The translations under genes were made by a program, and so were the position numbers. A stretch of DNA of 56,110 nucleotides from Curvibacter sp. (lineage in GTDB: Bacteria; Pseudomonadota; Gammaproteobacteria; Burkholderiales; Burkholderiaceae_C), in assembly GCA_019233055.1 (NCBI GenBank), contig JAFAMV010000172.1, positions 1-56,110 of the forward strand, read 5' to 3'. Below the pieces are notes generated by a model. It saw only the letters and a list, made by a program, of their open reading frames with translations, was not told the DNA's origin and made no database searches. How positions within the stretch are numbered: position 1 is the first letter of the stretch; every line of letters begins with the position of its first letter. Shown in pieces: positions 48,350 to 56,110 of the stretch.

Positions 48350-48476
48350 CGGTCTGTCTCCTCTCACGGGGCATGCCTGCCTGCACGGCAGTTCTTGCCG
48401 CAGCATACGCCGGCGAGGCCCGGACGCCGAGGCCAGCAAGGTTGCAAATTGCGCCACACCTGTGCAGAATCTCCGG

Positions 48477-49523
48477 ATGCCTCCCAGAGTCCGCCCCCAG
48501 CCCGAACCGGCCGACACCCCGATTGCCGCCACGCCCATTGCGTTCGTGCAGGCGATCGCATGGGCCTACGAGCAGCGACGCCAAGACCCCGGGCCGGCCC
48601 TCAAGAAGGCACAAATCGAGCCAGACCTTCTGCTCAATCCACAGGCCTGCGTCACATCGCTCCAATTCGAGCTTCTGTCGGGCGCGGCCATGCAGGAGCT
48701 GGACGACGAAGCCCTGGGCTGGTTCAGCCGCCGCCTGCCCTGGGGCAGCTACGGCATGCTGGCGCGGGCCTCGCTCAGCGCGCCCAGCCTGGGCCGGGCG
48801 CTCCAGCGCTGGTGCCGCCATCACGGCCTGATCGCCGACGACATCCGACTGGAACTGAGCCGCAACGATGCCGGCGCCACGATCACCCTGCACGAAAACC
48901 GCCCTTTGGGGCGTCTGCGCGAATTCTGTCTGGTGTCGGTGCTGCGCAACCTGCACGGCCTGGCCTGCTGGTACATCGACTCGCGCATCCCCCTGCAAGA
49001 GGCCGCCTTCCCTTTCCCAGCGCCCGCCCATGCGGCGGTCTACCCGCTGCTGTTTCCGGGCCCGATCCGCTTCGACGCGGCGCAGGCCCAGCTGAAGCTC
49101 GACGCCCGCTACCTGGACCTGCCGCTGCGCCGTGACGAGGCGGCCCTGCAGCAGATGCTGCAGCGCGCCCTGCCCCTCACGGTGCTGCAATACCGACGCG
49201 ACCGCCTGCTGGTGCAGCGGGTGCGCCAGTTGCTGGTCAGCCAGCCGCAGGAGACGCAAAGCGCCGAGGCCCTGGCGCACTGGCTGCACATCTCGCCGCG
49301 CACCCTGCACCGCCAGCTCAAGGAAGAAGGCGCCAACCTCCAGGCCCTGAAGGACGAGGTCCGGCGCGAACGCGCCACCGACCTGCTGCTGCGCACCGGC
49401 AAGCCCGTCAAGCAGGTGGCCGAAGCTGCCGGATTCCGCAACGAGAAAAGCTTCATGCGGGCCTTCCGCGACTGGACCGGCCTCTCACCCGCCGAATTCA
49501 GGCGCCAGACGCTGGCGCCCTGA
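48477..49523 (+). CDS. AraC family transcriptional regulator (arabinose-binding-like N-terminal domain type)
   Basis: A 348-residue regulator. The N-terminal two thirds correspond to the ArgR/OruR-like AraC subgroup with an Arabinose_bd domain ([44 protein letters not shown]). The C-terminal AraC DNA-binding domain has two helix-turn-helix units, [24 protein letters not shown] and [29 protein letters not shown]. It is transcribed divergently from the acyl-CoA synthetase across a 127-bp gap that includes the short dyad GCAAATTGC, so it probably controls the leucine-degradation genes. Confidence 0.87.
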   Translation: MPPRVRPQPEPADTPIAATPIAFVQAIAWAYEQRRQDPGPALKKAQIEPDLLLNPQACVTSLQFELLSGAAMQELDDEALGWFSRRLPWGSYGMLARASLSAPSLGRALQRWCRHHGLIADDIRLELSRNDAGATITLHENRPLGRLREFCLVSVLRNLHGLACWYIDSRIPLQEAAFPFPAPAHAAVYPLLFPGPIRFDAAQAQLKLDARYLDLPLRRDEAALQQMLQRALPLTVLQYRRDRLLVQRVRQLLVSQPQETQSAEALAHWLHISPRTLHRQLKEEGANLQALKDEVRRERATDLLLRTGKPVKQVAEAAGFRNEKSFMRAFRDWTGLSPAEFRRQTLAP

Positions 49524-49539
49524 AGCCCGCGCCAAGGGC

Positions 49540-50247
49540 TCAGGCGCAGCCGAGCAGGCCCGGCAATTCGGCCATGCTGGCAAACAGGCGTCGCGCGCCG
49601 GCCTGCAGCAGCGCCGCACCTTGCTCGGCAGGGGCGCCGGCCGGCACATAGGCCAGCACGGCGGCCCCGGCGGCCACACCGGCACGCACGCCGGTCAACG
49701 TGTCTTCCACGACCACGCAGCGCAGTGGATCGACCGCCAGCGCCTGGGCCGCCGCCAGATAGACATCGGGCGCCGGCTTGCTGCGCGGCATCTCGTGGCC
49801 GCTGAACACCCGGCCCTCGAAATACGGCGCCAGCCCCACCTTGGCCAGCTGCAGCTCCACCTTGTGCCGGTCAGCCCCCGAGGCGCAGGCGATGCGCCCG
49901 TCCAGGGCGCCGTGCACCCGGTCCACCGCCGCGTGGATGTGCTCGATGGCCTGCAGGCGCTGCATCAGCTCGGCATTGCGCCGGGCCCGGAATTCGACCA
50001 TCCAGTCCTCGGTGAGCGGCAGCCCGGTGCGCGCCTCGATGGTCGCGCGCTCGTCGCGCACCGCCTTGCCGACGAAGAAACGGAAGCATTCCTCGGCGCT
50101 CATCGACCAGCCCCGCTCCTCGAGCATGTCGCGCAGCACGCCATTGGTGATGGGCTCGCTGTCCACCAACACCCCGTCGCAGTCGAACAGCACCGCCTCG
50201 ACCCCCTGGGTCAGGCCCACCTCTTCACCTTGCAAAGCAAAATTCAT
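49540..50247 (-). CDS. HAD superfamily phosphatase (subfamily IA)
   Basis: A 235-residue HAD hydrolase. Motif I is VLFDCDGVLVDSEP with the nucleophile Asp, motif II is the Ser in CASGADRHK, motif III is the Lys in SKPAPDVYL, and motif IV is VVEDTLTGVRAG. A helical cap lies between motifs I and II. The pattern resembles beta-phosphoglucomutase-like and sugar-phosphate phosphatases; substrate unknown. The ATG at 50247 overlaps the YchJ stop (ATGA); a GTG two codons upstream is less likely. Confidence 0.88.
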   Translation of the reverse strand: MNFALQGEEVGLTQGVEAVLFDCDGVLVDSEPITNGVLRDMLEERGWSMSAEECFRFFVGKAVRDERATIEARTGLPLTEDWMVEFRARRNAELMQRLQAIEHIHAAVDRVHGALDGRIACASGADRHKVELQLAKVGLAPYFEGRVFSGHEMPRSKPAPDVYLAAAQALAVDPLRCVVVEDTLTGVRAGVAAGAAVLAYVPAGAPAEQGAALLQAGARRLFASMAELPGLLGCA

Positions 50248-50681
50248 GCGCACTCTTTCGGAAATTCACCGTCGAGATAGTACCAACGGGCTGTCCCCAG
50301 CACCGGGTCGGCCTCGCGCACGAAACGGCTGCGCTCATGCAGCCGCTCGGCGCGGCCGGAGCCTTCACGGTAGCGGGCGACGAACTCCACCTCGCCACGG
50401 CCCTCGTCCGTCAACCGGGCCGCCCTGATCGCCAGGCCCAGCCAGCGCGTCTGCGGGCTGAATTCGATCGATGCCGGCCGGGTGCTCGGATGCCAGGTCG
50501 CCAGCAGGTAGTCGGCTTTTTCGAGCACGAAGGCGGTGTAGCGGGAGCGCATCAGGGCTTCGGGGGTGGGGGCGGCCAGGGGCGATTCGCCCTCGATCCA
50601 GCGGCCGCAGCAGGCGGCGTATGGCAGGGGCCTGTGGCGTGGATCGGGAAGGCCGCAGGGGCAGGCGGGGGCGTCGGACAT
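50244..50681 (-). CDS. YchJ family (UPF0225) SEC-C-like metal-binding protein
   Basis: A 145-residue protein with the YchJ/UPF0225 layout. The N-terminal cysteine motif ACPCGLPDPRHRPLPYAACCGRWI could bind zinc, followed by EALMRSRYTAFVLEKADYLLATWHPSTRP and FVARYREGSGRAERLHERSRFVRE, the NTF2-like part. The function is not established. It precedes and overlaps the HAD phosphatase gene. The 232-bp stretch on its other side up to the pilin operon holds the promoter region for that operon; no distinct element was identified in it. Confidence 0.82.
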   Translation of the reverse strand: MSDAPACPCGLPDPRHRPLPYAACCGRWIEGESPLAAPTPEALMRSRYTAFVLEKADYLLATWHPSTRPASIEFSPQTRWLGLAIRAARLTDEGRGEVEFVARYREGSGRAERLHERSRFVREADPVLGTARWYYLDGEFPKECA

Positions 50682-50913
50682 GGTCACTCCAATGAAAAAC
50701 CGGTGCAGCACGAAGCTGCCTCAGGCGTGCAAAAGTCCGCAACCGACACTATCGCCACACAGCGTCCGACAAACGGCCATTAATGACCGCTCATCGGGAA
50801 CCCGAACACCCCAAGGCAGATGTAACTTCGAGTTTAAATACTGACATGTTGTGAAAACATCGGGCCTTTGCTGTCCCGCAAGTGATGGCGTCGACTCCCC
50901 CTGCACCCCCACC

Positions 50914-51531
50914 ATGCACATGGCTTCTTTGACTTCACCCAGATCCCGGCAAGCCGCGCCCGGCCTGACTCGTGGCTTCACCCTGCTGGAGCTGCTGGTC
51001 ACCATGGCCATCCTGGCCATCGTGCTGGCCATCGGCGTGCCGTCGTTCAGGTACATCATCTACAGCAGCCGAATTTCCAACGAGGTCAACGCTCTGGTCG
51101 GCTCGCTGCAATATGCCCGGGGCGAGGCGATCAAACGCGGCCAGTCGGTGGCCGTCTGCGCCTCCAGCGATGGCGCCACCTGCTCGGGGGCGACGAGCTG
51201 GGTCAATGGCTGGCTGGTCTTCGTCGATGTCAACGGCAGCACCACCCAGGACACCGGCGAGCCGGTGATCCAGGTGCAGGCGGCCTACAGCGGCGGCGAC
51301 AGCTTCAGTACCAGCACCACCCCCCCCAATGGCAGCAACAACGGCATGTTCGTCTATAACCGCGAAGGCCTGCTGACCTACCCCGGAGGCAACTCGGTGG
51401 TGACCCTCAAGCCGGCCAATGCCGGCACCAGCACCAACTGGACGCGCTGCCTGCAGATCTCTCGCCTGGGCCAGCTCACCATCTTCACGGGTGGTCAGAC
51501 CGTCACAGCCACCAACAGTACCTGCCAATGA
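50914..51531 (+). CDS. fimT: Type IV minor pilin, GspH/FimT family
   Basis: A 205-residue prepilin. The leader ends with Gly before FTLLELLVTMAILAIVLAIGVPSF, with the family Glu5, so PilD cleaves and methylates at this Phe. The remaining region is the GspH domain with a disulfide-type cysteine pair near the C-terminus (RCLQISRLG...STCQ). A second ATG lies two codons in (50920); an in-frame GTG upstream (50851) would make an overly long leader. FimT-like proteins help initiate pilus assembly and in some bacteria bind DNA. The stop overlaps pilV (ATGA). Confidence 0.87.
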   Translation: MHMASLTSPRSRQAAPGLTRGFTLLELLVTMAILAIVLAIGVPSFRYIIYSSRISNEVNALVGSLQYARGEAIKRGQSVAVCASSDGATCSGATSWVNGWLVFVDVNGSTTQDTGEPVIQVQAAYSGGDSFSTSTTPPNGSNNGMFVYNREGLLTYPGGNSVVTLKPANAGTSTNWTRCLQISRLGQLTIFTGGQTVTATNSTCQ

Positions 51532-52196
51532 ACACACGCCATCCTCCCCCACGGACGTGCCATACCGGCTTCGGCATGGTCGAAGTGCTGGTCACCCTGT
51601 TCGTCATTTCGGTCGGCCTGCTCGGGGTGGCCAAGATGCATGCGCTGGCCCTTGGCAGCACCAAGGTCTCGGGTTCCCGGGCCCTGGCCTCGATCCTGGC
51701 GTCCAGCATGGCCTCGGCCATGCAGGCCAACCGGGCCTACTGGGGCAGCCCCAGCGCCACGACCGCCGGGGTGGGGGTCAGCTACTCGGGCAGCACCTTT
51801 TCGGTCACGACCACTTCAGTGCTGTCGGGCGATACCACGCTGTCGGGTCCGAGCGTCACAGGCACCAAAGCGCTCGATTGTTCGACAAATGCCTGTCTCA
51901 ATCCGGCCTCCCCCAACACCTCATCCCTGGCCATGGCCATCTACGACTTGACGCAATGGGGTTTTGACATGGCTCAGACTCTGCCCATCCCAACAGGCAC
52001 AGGTGCCACACGCGGCTTTGTCCAATGCACTCTGGCCAGCAGCAGCACGACCCCGCCCTCGACCAGCAACGTCTGCAATGTGACGGTGACCTGGTCAGAG
52101 AAGACGGTCTCCGGCATCGTCTCCAGCACCACGGCCACAAGCACCACGGCCAGCGACCAGCAGCTCGTTCTGGTGGTCGAGGTGCCGCCACCCTGA
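51528..52196 (+). CDS. pilV: Type IV pilus minor pilin PilV
   Basis: A 222-residue minor pilin. The leader ends Gly before FGMVEVLVTLFVISVGLLGVAKM, which is the PilV-type N-terminal helix (MVEVLVTLFVxxVGLLG). The mature region is rich in Ser and Thr, ending with a C-terminal domain that includes a CNVTVTWSEK segment. It primes the pilus with FimT, PilW and PilX and links PilY1 to the tip. Start overlaps the fimT stop and pilW follows after 12 bp. Confidence 0.87.
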   Translation: MNTRHPPPRTCHTGFGMVEVLVTLFVISVGLLGVAKMHALALGSTKVSGSRALASILASSMASAMQANRAYWGSPSATTAGVGVSYSGSTFSVTTTSVLSGDTTLSGPSVTGTKALDCSTNACLNPASPNTSSLAMAIYDLTQWGFDMAQTLPIPTGTGATRGFVQCTLASSSTTPPSTSNVCNVTVTWSEKTVSGIVSSTTATSTTASDQQLVLVVEVPPP

Positions 52197-52208
52197 TCGA
52201 CAGAGCCC

Positions 52209-53039
52209 ATGTCCATGAACCATTCCCTGAGAATCGCTGCGAACCGGATCCGCCCGCCCCGACAGGCTGGCTACAGCCTGCTGGAGGCGTTGATCACCAT
52301 CACCATTGGGGTTTTCATCCTTGGCGGGCTGGTGCTGATCTTCAGCAACACCCGCCAGTACTACGGCAACCAGAACGGACTGAGCCAGCTGCAAGAGCAG
52401 GAACGGGTGGCCATGAACATCCTCAGCACCGTGGTCCAGCATGCCGGCTACTACCCCGCCCCACCCCCGGCACCAGGCAATCAGGGAGCCATGGACCTGA
52501 GCCTGGGCGACACCTTTCTTGGCGATGCCAGCGACAACTACGTTGCCGGCCAATACCTCTCAGGTTGCAGCTTCGCCAGCAGTACCTGCGGTGCCGCGGT
52601 GACCACCGATGTGCTGGCCATGCGCTACTTTGCCGGCAACACCACCTCGGGCAGCTACCAGGACACGATCCAGGATTGCAACGGCGGCACCAACACCGGG
52701 ACGACCAACTTAGAGATGCGCAATGCCCTGACGGTGGACACCACTCAGAACGCTCTCCTTTGCGTGACCGCAAAAACGGGAGTCAATGCAGCATTGGCCA
52801 CCGCCCTCGCCAACCAAGACCCCACGACCGCACTGGTCAACGGGGTGACCGGGTTCACCGTGCTCTACGGCGTCGATTTGCAAGGTAAAGGCTCGGTGAA
52901 CCAATACATGCCGGCCTCAAGTGTCCCCAATTGGAGCAATGTGATCTCGGTGCGTGTGCAACTGACCTTTGCCAATCCGATTACCCCGACCTCCCCGATC
53001 ACCTTCTCCCGTGTGATCAAACTGATGAACAAGACATGA
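52209..53039 (+). CDS. pilW: Type IV pilus minor pilin PilW
   Basis: A 276-residue minor pilin. The leader ends before YSLLEALITITIGVFILGGLVLIF, where Gly-Tyr replaces the usual Gly-Phe and Glu5 is present, as in many PilW proteins. The next part, QEQERVAMNILSTVVQHAGYY, is the family signature, and the C-terminal half has a beta-rich domain with four cysteines. Its role is to join the PilV/FimT core to PilX and PilY1. Alternative ATG two codons in. The stop overlaps pilX (ATGA). Confidence 0.85.
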   Translation: MSMNHSLRIAANRIRPPRQAGYSLLEALITITIGVFILGGLVLIFSNTRQYYGNQNGLSQLQEQERVAMNILSTVVQHAGYYPAPPPAPGNQGAMDLSLGDTFLGDASDNYVAGQYLSGCSFASSTCGAAVTTDVLAMRYFAGNTTSGSYQDTIQDCNGGTNTGTTNLEMRNALTVDTTQNALLCVTAKTGVNAALATALANQDPTTALVNGVTGFTVLYGVDLQGKGSVNQYMPASSVPNWSNVISVRVQLTFANPITPTSPITFSRVIKLMNKT

Positions 53040-53668
53040 GTGCGCCCCGGCCCAACCCCTCCCGACACCAAGGAGCCCAACGCGGCATGGTGCTGGTTAC
53101 CGCCATGATCCTGCTGTTGGTGCTGACGGTGCTGTCGATCAGCATGTTCCAGAACTTCGGCCTGCTCGAACGCATCACCGGCAACAGCCGCGAAAAGATC
53201 CGCAGCTTTCACGCAGCACAGAGCACCCTGATCTATGCCGAGGCCATGCTACCCGCCTGGACAGGGGCCGTCACCACCTGCGGCAGCTCCGTCCAGACCC
53301 AATCGGGCACACAGCCCGTCATCTGCGGCGGCAGCGCCGAATCCGCCATGACCACGGCCACGCTGAGCGGCGGCAACTGGACCACCGGCACCAACTACAC
53401 CCCAGCACCGCCCAGTCCTCCGACTCTCAATGGCGTCACCCCATCGGGCTGGACCGTCACCACGGCCAGCACCACCACCGGCACCGGCGTGACCGGCTAT
53501 GCCAGCACGCCGATGTACTACATCTTCCCGCTGGGAAATGACACCACCGGGAAGGTGCCGGTCTTCCAGGTGAATGCCGTCGCCACTGGCGGCAATTCAA
53601 ATGCGCAGACCGTGCTGCAGAGCACCTATGTGATCAAGAGTCAATACCGTGATGCGGGGTCCCTGTGA
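53036..53668 (+). CDS. pilX: Type IV pilus assembly protein PilX
   Basis: A 210-residue protein with the PilX N-terminus: short basic leader followed by QRGMVLVTAMILLLVLTVLSISMFQ, then LERITGNSREKIRSFHAAQSTLIYAE, a PilX hallmark (GN..e...A..AA...l..AE). The Gly-Met junction is where PilD would cut. The C-terminal part is Thr/Ser-rich and probably beta. It works with PilW and PilY1 at the pilus tip. The ATG overlaps the pilW stop, and its own stop overlaps the pilY1 start (TGATG). Confidence 0.85.
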   Translation: MSAPRPNPSRHQGAQRGMVLVTAMILLLVLTVLSISMFQNFGLLERITGNSREKIRSFHAAQSTLIYAEAMLPAWTGAVTTCGSSVQTQSGTQPVICGGSAESAMTTATLSGGNWTTGTNYTPAPPSPPTLNGVTPSGWTVTTASTTTGTGVTGYASTPMYYIFPLGNDTTGKVPVFQVNAVATGGNSNAQTVLQSTYVIKSQYRDAGSL

Positions 53669-56110
53669 TGAAGAATGCAACCACCTTCTGCAGCCTGATT
53701 GTCCTGAGCCTGCTGTGCGCCCGGGCTCAGGCCCAAGGCCAGTACACCATCTCCGACAACTTCACGGGCGCGACCTCTAGCCTGCAGTGGTACACCTTCG
53801 GCGGGGCCTGTCTGACGGCAGGGTCTGGCGTCTGGACCGGCACCAATGGGCCGAATTACCTGCCAGGCTGTTCGGTTTCAAGCACCAACAACTACTACAC
53901 CCAGCAGGGTGTGTCACTGTCGTCGCTGGGCGGTGGCTACAACGGCTCGATGCCCGATACGGCGGGCAATGGCGCCATGCGGCTGACCAACAACTCGAAC
54001 TACGAGACCGGCGCCATCGTCTCCAACAACACCATGTCCACCGGCAGCGGCCTGAACATCAGCTTTGTGACCACCACCTACGGTGGCAACGGCGCCGACG
54101 GCATGACCTTTTTCCTGATGGATGGCAGCAAGACCCCGACCCCCAGCTACAACGGGAACTCGGTGGGTGCCAGCGGGGGCAGTCTGGGCTATTCCTGTTC
54201 GAACGGAAATCCGGTTTTCGACGGGGTCTATGGGGCCTATGTCGGCATCGGCATGGATGAATACGGCAACTTCCAGAACGGGGGCTCCGGCGCCGACAAC
54301 ACCAATTCGGGTTATGGCTTCCACTCCAACACCGTGGCGGTGCGAGGGGCAGGCAACATTTCCTGGAAATGGCTGAACGCCAACTGGCCGAGCTATTACC
54401 CGTCGACTCTGACCGCCTCTCAGATCGCCAATGTGGTACATCAGACCTGCGCCAACAACAGCCTCTACAACGCCGGCGGCAGGAACGCCAACAACCCGGT
54501 TGCGGTTTCAGGCATGCCCGCCTATTCGGACTATCCACTGCTGCCCCCACAAATCGGCACCTTTTTCCAGCCCTTGCCGAGCACCATGTGGACCAACACA
54601 AGCTCGCGCTCATCGGCAACACCCATTGCCTACCAGGTGATCATCACACCCGACAACAAGCTCAGCGTCTACTACAGCTTCAATGGCGGCACCCCGCAGA
54701 CCGTGCTCAACAACCTGAGCATCACCGCGTCGAACGGACCGATCCCCTCAACGCTGCGATTCGGCTTCGCGGGCTCCACGGGGGGCCTGAACAACATGCA
54801 TGAGGTCAGCTGTTTCAAGGCCCAACCGCAATCCCAGTCCTCCAGCAGTGTCGGCACCAGCGCCCCGAACTCGGGCAACCTGCAGACCAACACACAGGAG
54901 TACGTAGCCACCTACAGCGCCGTCAACTGGTCGGGCCATTTCTCCTCCTACGGGCTGAACTACAACACCAGCACCAACATCCTGTCGTTCAACACCAGTG
55001 CCACCTGGGATGCCAGTTGTGTGCTGACCGGGAATGTCGGTCCTCAGAATGCAGCGTCCAGTGGCACCTGCTACAACACTGGTGCGGCCCTGACCACCCC
55101 CCCCACACCAGCCACCGGCAGGGTGATGCTGACCTCCAACTGGAGCAGCTCGTCCAATGCCTCGGTGGGTACGGCCTTCCAATATGGCTCACTCCCATCG
55201 ACCCAGCAGAGTGCGCTGGGGTCGAGCAACAAACTGTCCTTCCTGCGCGGCGACCGCAGCCTGGAGCAGGTCACCAGCAATGGCACCACCACCGGGACCT
55301 ACCGGGCCCGCACCGACGCCAGTGGCAATTCCAACGTGCTCGGCGACATCATGGATTCGAGTGCCGCACTGCTCACCTACCCGCAGGCGCCCTACCTTGG
55401 CATCTGGACCGACTACCTCAACAACGCTCTGACCACCCCGGTCGCTTTGATCGAAAGCGCCTCGGGCGCGCAGACCTATGCCGCCTACGTCAAGGCCCAG
55501 CAGACAAGGCAGAACGTGGTCTTCATCGGCTCGAACGATGGTTTTCTGCACGGATTCAGTGCCGGGGCCTACAACAGCTCAGGCACTTTTCAGACGACGA
55601 CCAATACGGGCCAGGAGCTGATCGCCTACATGCCGGGCAACGTGCTCAATGCCTACAGCACCAACAGCGGCACCGTGGGCGACTTCTCCAACCCCACCTA
55701 CTCGCATGTCTATTCGGCCGACGGACAACCCACGGTCGGCGACCTGTTCTACAACAAGGCTTGGCACACCTGGCTGGTCAGCGGCCAAGGCCCTGGCGGC
55801 AGCGCCATCTTTGCGCTGGACGTCACCAATCCGGGCAACTTCGCCGAGACCAATGCGGCCAGTCTGGTGCTGGGCGAATGGAATGCCAGCACCATCACCT
55901 GTGTAGGCAACACCACGTGCGGCACCCACCTGGGCAACACCTATGGCACGCCACAGATCCGTCGTTTCCACAGCAACCAATGGGGGTTCATCTTCGGCAA
56001 TGGCTATGGCAGCGCAGGCTATACCGCCGGTATCTACATCGGCCTGGTCAATGCCAGCACAGGGGCCGTCACCTTCTATTACCTCGACACGGGCAAGGGA
56101 AGCTCCAGCT
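53668..56110 (+). CDS. pilY1: PilY1-family pilus tip adhesin with N-terminal L-type-lectin-like domain, C-terminus cut by window edge
   Basis: An open frame of at least 814 residues, running off the right edge. Residues 1-23 are a Sec signal peptide (CARAQA/QG). Residues about 25-385 look like a bacterial L-type lectin: GADGMTFFLMDGS (142-154), GGSLGYS (170-176) and GIGMDEYGNF (193-202), the last carrying the acidic/Asn residues that would bind Ca2+. A Ser/Gln-rich linker (386-410) follows. The PilY1 part then begins: LSFLRGDRSLEQ, ARTDASGNSNVLGDIMDSS and the propeller blade NVVFIGSNDGFLHGFS (about 615). Most PilY1 proteins carry a VWA domain here instead. It closes the fimT-pilVWX operon. 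Confidence 0.85.
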   Translation, partial: MKNATTFCSLIVLSLLCARAQAQGQYTISDNFTGATSSLQWYTFGGACLTAGSGVWTGTNGPNYLPGCSVSSTNNYYTQQGVSLSSLGGGYNGSMPDTAGNGAMRLTNNSNYETGAIVSNNTMSTGSGLNISFVTTTYGGNGADGMTFFLMDGSKTPTPSYNGNSVGASGGSLGYSCSNGNPVFDGVYGAYVGIGMDEYGNFQNGGSGADNTNSGYGFHSNTVAVRGAGNISWKWLNANWPSYYPSTLTASQIANVVHQTCANNSLYNAGGRNANNPVAVSGMPAYSDYPLLPPQIGTFFQPLPSTMWTNTSSRSSATPIAYQVIITPDNKLSVYYSFNGGTPQTVLNNLSITASNGPIPSTLRFGFAGSTGGLNNMHEVSCFKAQPQSQSSSSVGTSAPNSGNLQTNTQEYVATYSAVNWSGHFSSYGLNYNTSTNILSFNTSATWDASCVLTGNVGPQNAASSGTCYNTGAALTTPPTPATGRVMLTSNWSSSSNASVGTAFQYGSLPSTQQSALGSSNKLSFLRGDRSLEQVTSNGTTTGTYRARTDASGNSNVLGDIMDSSAALLTYPQAPYLGIWTDYLNNALTTPVALIESASGAQTYAAYVKAQQTRQNVVFIGSNDGFLHGFSAGAYNSSGTFQTTTNTGQELIAYMPGNVLNAYSTNSGTVGDFSNPTYSHVYSADGQPTVGDLFYNKAWHTWLVSGQGPGGSAIFALDVTNPGNFAETNAASLVLGEWNASTITCVGNTTCGTHLGNTYGTPQIRRFHSNQWGFIFGNGYGSAGYTAGIYIGLVNASTGAVTFYYLDTGKGSSS

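Overview
The window comes from a high-GC (roughly two thirds G+C by eye) betaproteobacterium, most likely a member of Burkholderiales (Comamonadaceae or Sphaerotilaceae type). The evidence is gene content: a DUF3563 small protein, cyoABCD followed by SURF1 and RegB/RegA, a leucine/isovalerate (liu) cluster, a long PutA, and a fimT-pilV-pilW-pilX-pilY1 minor-pilin operon. Genes are tightly packed and many are coupled by 1-4 nt overlaps. I saw no tRNA, rRNA, CRISPR array, transposase, integrase or phage gene, and no gene-free stretch longer than about 260 bp.

Layout. 1-3365 (minus): a four-gene envelope operon (beta-propeller protein, Tat-type polysaccharide deacetylase-like protein, sterol-desaturase-family oxygenase, EI24 membrane protein running off the left edge). 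3427-5650 (minus): a TIGR00266/AIM24 protein and an MFS transporter with its own terminator. 5890-12632 (plus): cytochrome bo-type ubiquinol oxidase cyoABCD, a SURF1 protein, and a RegB/RegA redox two-component system, apparently one transcript. 12647-16233: a TPMT-like methyltransferase, a DUF3563 gene with a palindrome in its promoter spacer plus a small partner, an MBL-fold hydrolase and a double-HD HD-GYP protein.

16494-27605: a lipoprotein serine hydrolase, convergent with an eight-gene minus-strand operon. That operon runs MurR/RpiR regulator, isoaspartyl peptidase, glutathione-type peptide ABC transporter gsiABCD, P1-family (DmpA-type) aminopeptidase, M55 D-aminopeptidase. It reads as an uptake and hydrolysis system for unusual (beta-linked, isoaspartyl or D-) peptides, probably controlled through two matching 16-bp palindromes just upstream of the regulator.

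27727-32388 (plus): a secreted histidine phosphatase, then a five-gene catabolic operon behind two IclR-like operators: cupin, extradiol-type VOC dioxygenase, small recombinase-like-HTH protein, Rieske oxygenase, and FMN/2Fe-2S reductase. The substrate is unknown. 32421-36158 (minus): bifunctional proline-catabolic PutA. 36272-38769 (minus): a cNMP/CBS/DUF294 nucleotidyltransferase-like protein coupled to a DEDD exonuclease. 38857-48349 (minus): acyl-CoA synthetase, methylcrotonyl-CoA carboxylase, methylglutaconyl-CoA hydratase, a 2-hydroxyacid dehydrogenase, HMG-CoA lyase, then YbaK, DUF1289 and HCCA-isomerase genes. A divergent AraC regulator lies at 48477-49523. 49540-50681 (minus): a HAD phosphatase and a YchJ protein. 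50914 to the right edge (plus): type IV pilus minor pilins and the start of a PilY1 whose N-terminus is an L-type-lectin-like domain.

The strongest candidates for under-described biology are the lectin-PilY1 fusion, the unusual-peptide operon with its paired palindromes, and the Rieske/extradiol/cupin operon with its small conserved partner.
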